Below, one piece after another: positions 61,789-64,000 of a stretch of 64,000 bases of DNA (its first letter is position 1; each line of letters starts with the position of its first letter). The stretch covers positions 1,364,001-1,428,000 of the forward strand of contig NZ_CP065534.1 in assembly GCF_015999465.1 (NCBI RefSeq), read 5' to 3'. A program made the position numbers and the translations under genes. The notes beneath the pieces are model-generated. The model worked only from the letters and a program-made list of their open reading frames with translations, did not search any database and had not been told where the DNA came from. The stretch comes from Lonsdalea populi. Its GTDB lineage: Bacteria; Pseudomonadota; Gammaproteobacteria; Enterobacterales; Enterobacteriaceae.

Positions 61789-62653
61789 AACCTCACCGAT
61801 GCAGCAATTAATCAGCTCATTTGTGCAGATTATGTCTATCGCAAATCAGCAGAATCCGGTTACCGGTGGCGAAGTGTGGCTGGTCGGAGCCGGGCCAGGC
61901 GATGTTGAACTGCTGACCCTGAAAGCGTTACGGGTGATCCGGCAGGCCGACGTCGTGGTGTTCGACAGGCTAGTGTCTGAGGCAATTATGGCGCTTATTC
62001 CACCGCGGGCGCTGCGGATCGATGTTGGTAAATCGACGCGCAATCACACTCTCGGGCAGGACGAAATTAATCAGCTGTTAGTGACGCTGGCGCAGGGCGG
62101 GAAAAAGGTAGTGCGCCTCAAAGGTGGCGATCCGTTTGTGTTTGGTCGCGGTGGCGAAGAGATAGTGTACAGCCAGCAGCATGGAGTGGCCTGCCATGTT
62201 GTACCCGGTATTACTGCCGCGATAGGCTGCGCCGCCGCCAGTGGTATTCCGCTCACGCATCGCCGTATGGCACAGTCGGTGCGTTTTGTGACCGGATACA
62301 GCGCGCAGGGTGAGCCGGAACCAGACTGGCCAACGCTGGCCGCAGAACGTCAGACACTGGTGTTTTACATGGGCATCGCCAATTGTAGCCGCATCAGTGA
62401 GCAATTGATTGCCCATGGATTAGGCGCAGCCACTTCGGTAGCGGTGATAGAACGCGGCACACAACCTAAGCAGCGTGTGATTGTTGGTCGACTCGACTTG
62501 CTTACGAAAATGGTGGCGATTAATCAGGTGAAGTCTCCGGCTCTATTGATCGTCGGTGATGTGGTGAGTCTTTATAAGCGAGAGGGACAGAGGCGTTTTA
62601 GCAAAGGGGAACCTAAGGGATCGCAGTTGCAGGGGGTAAATGCAATCATCTAA
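61772..62653 (+). CDS. cobA: Uroporphyrinogen-III C-methyltransferase (siroheme synthesis)
   Basis: This 293-aa SUMT methylates uroporphyrinogen III at C2 and C7 to precorrin-2, the precursor of the siroheme needed by the nitrite reductase upstream. Family motifs are clear: VWLVGAGPGDVELLTLKAL, VVRLKGGDPFVFGRGGEE, VPGITAAIGCAAASGIPLTHR and VAVIERGTQPKQR. It is a single-domain enzyme, without the dehydrogenase/chelatase half of CysG. The start ATG has AGAGGT upstream and lies within the end of nasA. It is the last complete gene of the operon. Confidence 0.93.
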   Translation: MNTLDKTSPMQQLISSFVQIMSIANQQNPVTGGEVWLVGAGPGDVELLTLKALRVIRQADVVVFDRLVSEAIMALIPPRALRIDVGKSTRNHTLGQDEINQLLVTLAQGGKKVVRLKGGDPFVFGRGGEEIVYSQQHGVACHVVPGITAAIGCAAASGIPLTHRRMAQSVRFVTGYSAQGEPEPDWPTLAAERQTLVFYMGIANCSRISEQLIAHGLGAATSVAVIERGTQPKQRVIVGRLDLLTKMVAINQVKSPALLIVGDVVSLYKREGQRRFSKGEPKGSQLQGVNAII

Positions 62654-62668
62654 CCGGAGACTAATTAA

Positions 62669-62929
62669 ATGAAATTAATAAGTACTGTGGCTATTGTGGA
62701 TGGTGCATCGACTAGCACCTATCTGGCGCCGGCTTTTCGTCCTTATGGCGTTCAGTGCGTTCATGTACTCAGCAGTGAATCACTGCCGGAGCGGCTCAAG
62801 GCGCAAATCAATCATTCTTACTATATCAGTCAGAGCAGGTCGACGGGATTGTTAAATGGACGCGCACTCATCTCACCTTACCGGTGGTGGTAAAGCCCAA
62901 TCGTGGAGCCGGTGTAAGCGGAGTAAAAG
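62669..62929 (+). pseudogene. Truncated ATP-grasp protein cut by an IS3 remnant
   Basis: The first 52 or so codons (STVAIVDGASTSTYLAPAFR, GVQCVHVLSSESLPERL) match the N-terminus of BacD-like ATP-grasp ligases. A deletion then joins them, out of frame, to the ATP-binding core (LPVVVKPNRGAGVSGVKV), which ends exactly where the IS3 remnant starts at 62930. The rest of the gene is not present on the other side. GGAGA precedes the ATG, 15 bp after cobA. It is not closely similar to the intact ATP-grasp gene at 44558. Confidence 0.7.
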
Positions 62930-63526
62930 TGATCTTCTCCCTGAAAACAGTGCCAGTCTAAACTGAAGTATTCGGCCTTTCTTCCATCACACAAAGAGGC
63001 TCATCGCCATGAAAAAGACCCGTTATACCGAATAACGGATTGCGTTTGCGCTGAAACAGGCCGAAACCGGCACCCGAGTCGGGGAAGTCTGCAGAAAGAT
63101 GGGGATTTCTGAGGCCACCTTTTACAATTGGAAGAAGACATTCGCCGGTCTGGGCGTGACGGAACTGCGACGTCTGCGGCAACGGGAGGATGAAAATCAG
63201 CGGCTGAAGAAACTGGTGGCTGACCTGAGCCTGGAGAAATGGGCGTACGAGCATGGCGTTACCATGGACTTCTCCCGGCCCGGAAAACCGACAGATAACC
63301 CGTTTATTGAATCATTTAACGGCAGTCTGCGGGATGAATGTCTGAACATTCACTGGTTCCTGTCATTGGGCGATGCGCAGGACAAACTCGACCACTGGCG
63401 CAGGGAATATAATTATGAAAGAACGCATACATCGTTAAATGACATGACTCCGGCTGAATTCATTCGAAGTCTTCAGAAAGACGAAGATCCCTGATTTTGC
63501 ACTGCACTGATTTTGGGCTAAGGTCA
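62930..63526 (+). mobile_element. IS3-family remnant, internally deleted copy B
   Basis: The 597-bp remnant has ends TGATCTTC and GGTCA matching those of the copy at 42449-42807 but in the opposite orientation. It starts with orfA at 63009, interrupted by TAA after MKKTRYTE, and the same frame resumes with a helix-turn-helix region (VCRKMGISEATFYNWKK) and leucine-rich text (ENQRLKKLVADLSLEK). A deletion near 63239 then fuses it to the end of the orfB integrase domain (WAYEHGVTMDFSRPGKPTDN, ESFNGSLRDECLN). Catalytic parts are lost. No target-site duplication flanks it. Confidence 0.88.
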
Positions 63527-63605
63527 GCTGTCACCAGTACCGCATACAGTAATCCTTTAAGTCGAGGCATCAATATTCCCCCATCAGTAAAGTAACGTCA
63601 GGTTA
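63527..63605. other. Short intergenic segment
   Basis: There is no gene or repeat here. It separates the IS3 remnant from the weak ORF on the minus strand. Confidence 0.4.
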
Positions 63606-63815
63606 TTAGCTCATGCCATGAGGTATAGCACTGGCTATATATTGCTGAGAACAGAATTTAAACACCCTGACAAAATCGCGGCGGGGTAATAGCAGAGTGT
63701 GATCCATGTCTGATTTTTTCCCCATCATGGAACATCCTTCACTGCAACAGTGCAGAGCACTTTTCATTTCATCGCGTTTCAGCCCCTTAATTGCCCGGGA
63801 ACTCACTCGTTTCAT
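63606..63815 (-). CDS. Small hypothetical protein, uncertain
   Basis: An ORF of 69 codons runs from the ATG at 63815 (MKRVSSRAIKGLKRDEMKSA). It encodes a basic protein with a Cys-rich patch (LHCCSEGCS) and a hydrophobic, aromatic end. I recognise no family and see no good ribosome binding site. It may be a real small gene or chance; the next 185 bases to the window end are AT-rich and hold nothing I can name. Confidence 0.25.
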   Translation of the reverse strand: MKRVSSRAIKGLKRDEMKSALHCCSEGCSMMGKKSDMDHTLLLPRRDFVRVFKFCSQQYIASAIPHGMS

Positions 63816-64000
63816 CAATGAGAGATTCTATTTATTTATCTGAAATTAAAAACTTTTAATTATAATTAAAGATTAAATGAGTAGATTGGCACTTTTTATG
63901 CATTATAAAAATCATAATGGCATTATGAACAATCACGTGTGCTTAACTGGCTGTTAAAGAAGTTATTCGCGCTGACAGGATCGACATCTCATTCGTTTTA

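Overview
The window looks like a chromosomal accessory region of a gamma-proteobacterium in the Enterobacterales. This is inferred from a NasR-controlled assimilatory nitrate operon of the Klebsiella type and from enterobacterial-type IS3 remnants. A plant- or host-associated genus is plausible, but I cannot name one. The first 42 kb are GC-rich and almost entirely one secondary-metabolite assembly line on the minus strand. The rest mixes a small biosynthetic cassette, decayed gene fragments and a nitrogen operon.

Region 1 (1-42050, minus) reads from right to left. Two giant non-ribosomal peptide synthetases are translationally coupled (TAATG overlap at 19494): 7518 aa with seven modules, then 5923 aa with five modules and two thioesterase domains. 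They are followed by a SyrD/PvdE-type cyclic-peptide exporter that runs off the left edge. The first protein opens with a free-standing starter condensation domain, as in lipopeptide synthetases, and most later condensation domains carry the dual epimerisation/condensation signature. Reading the ten-residue adenylation codes by eye gives Ser-Glu-Glu-Gly-Glu-Gly-Gly-Gln-Tyr-Ser-Phe-Gly, so the likely product is an acidic, Gly-rich dodecapeptide, probably N-acylated, with several D residues. Many modules are near-identical DNA copies, and the single Gln module differs from the Glu modules at the key selectivity position by one base.

Region 2 (42051-48693) is a divergent cassette: radical SAM protein, free acyl carrier protein, ATP-grasp ligase, Gfo/Idh/MocA oxidoreductase and a GT-B/MurG-like protein, then a convergent type II thioesterase. 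The tight coupling, the carrier protein and the shared divergent intergenic region suggest that it makes a building block, cap or decoration for the peptide. I recognise no described pathway with this combination.

Region 3 (48700-50417) is a graveyard: a cupin/carboxymuconolactone decarboxylase fragment, a response-regulator fragment, a CvaA/HlyD-like adaptor fragment and a TGGAC pentanucleotide array.

Region 4 (50366-62653) is the nitrate assimilation locus: nasR, a sigma-54 promoter with an ANTAR-type two-hairpin antiterminator leader, nasF, nasE, nasD, a fused nasC-nasB-nirD reductase gene, nasA and a siroheme methyltransferase (cobA). nasR is split by one in-frame TAA exactly between its nitrate-sensing and RNA-binding halves. 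nasD has an in-frame TAG near its end.

Region 5 (62669-64000) holds an ATP-grasp pseudogene cut by an IS3 remnant, then a mostly empty stretch with one small uncertain ORF. Two internally deleted copies of the same IS3 element, in inverted orientation, bracket 42449-63526.
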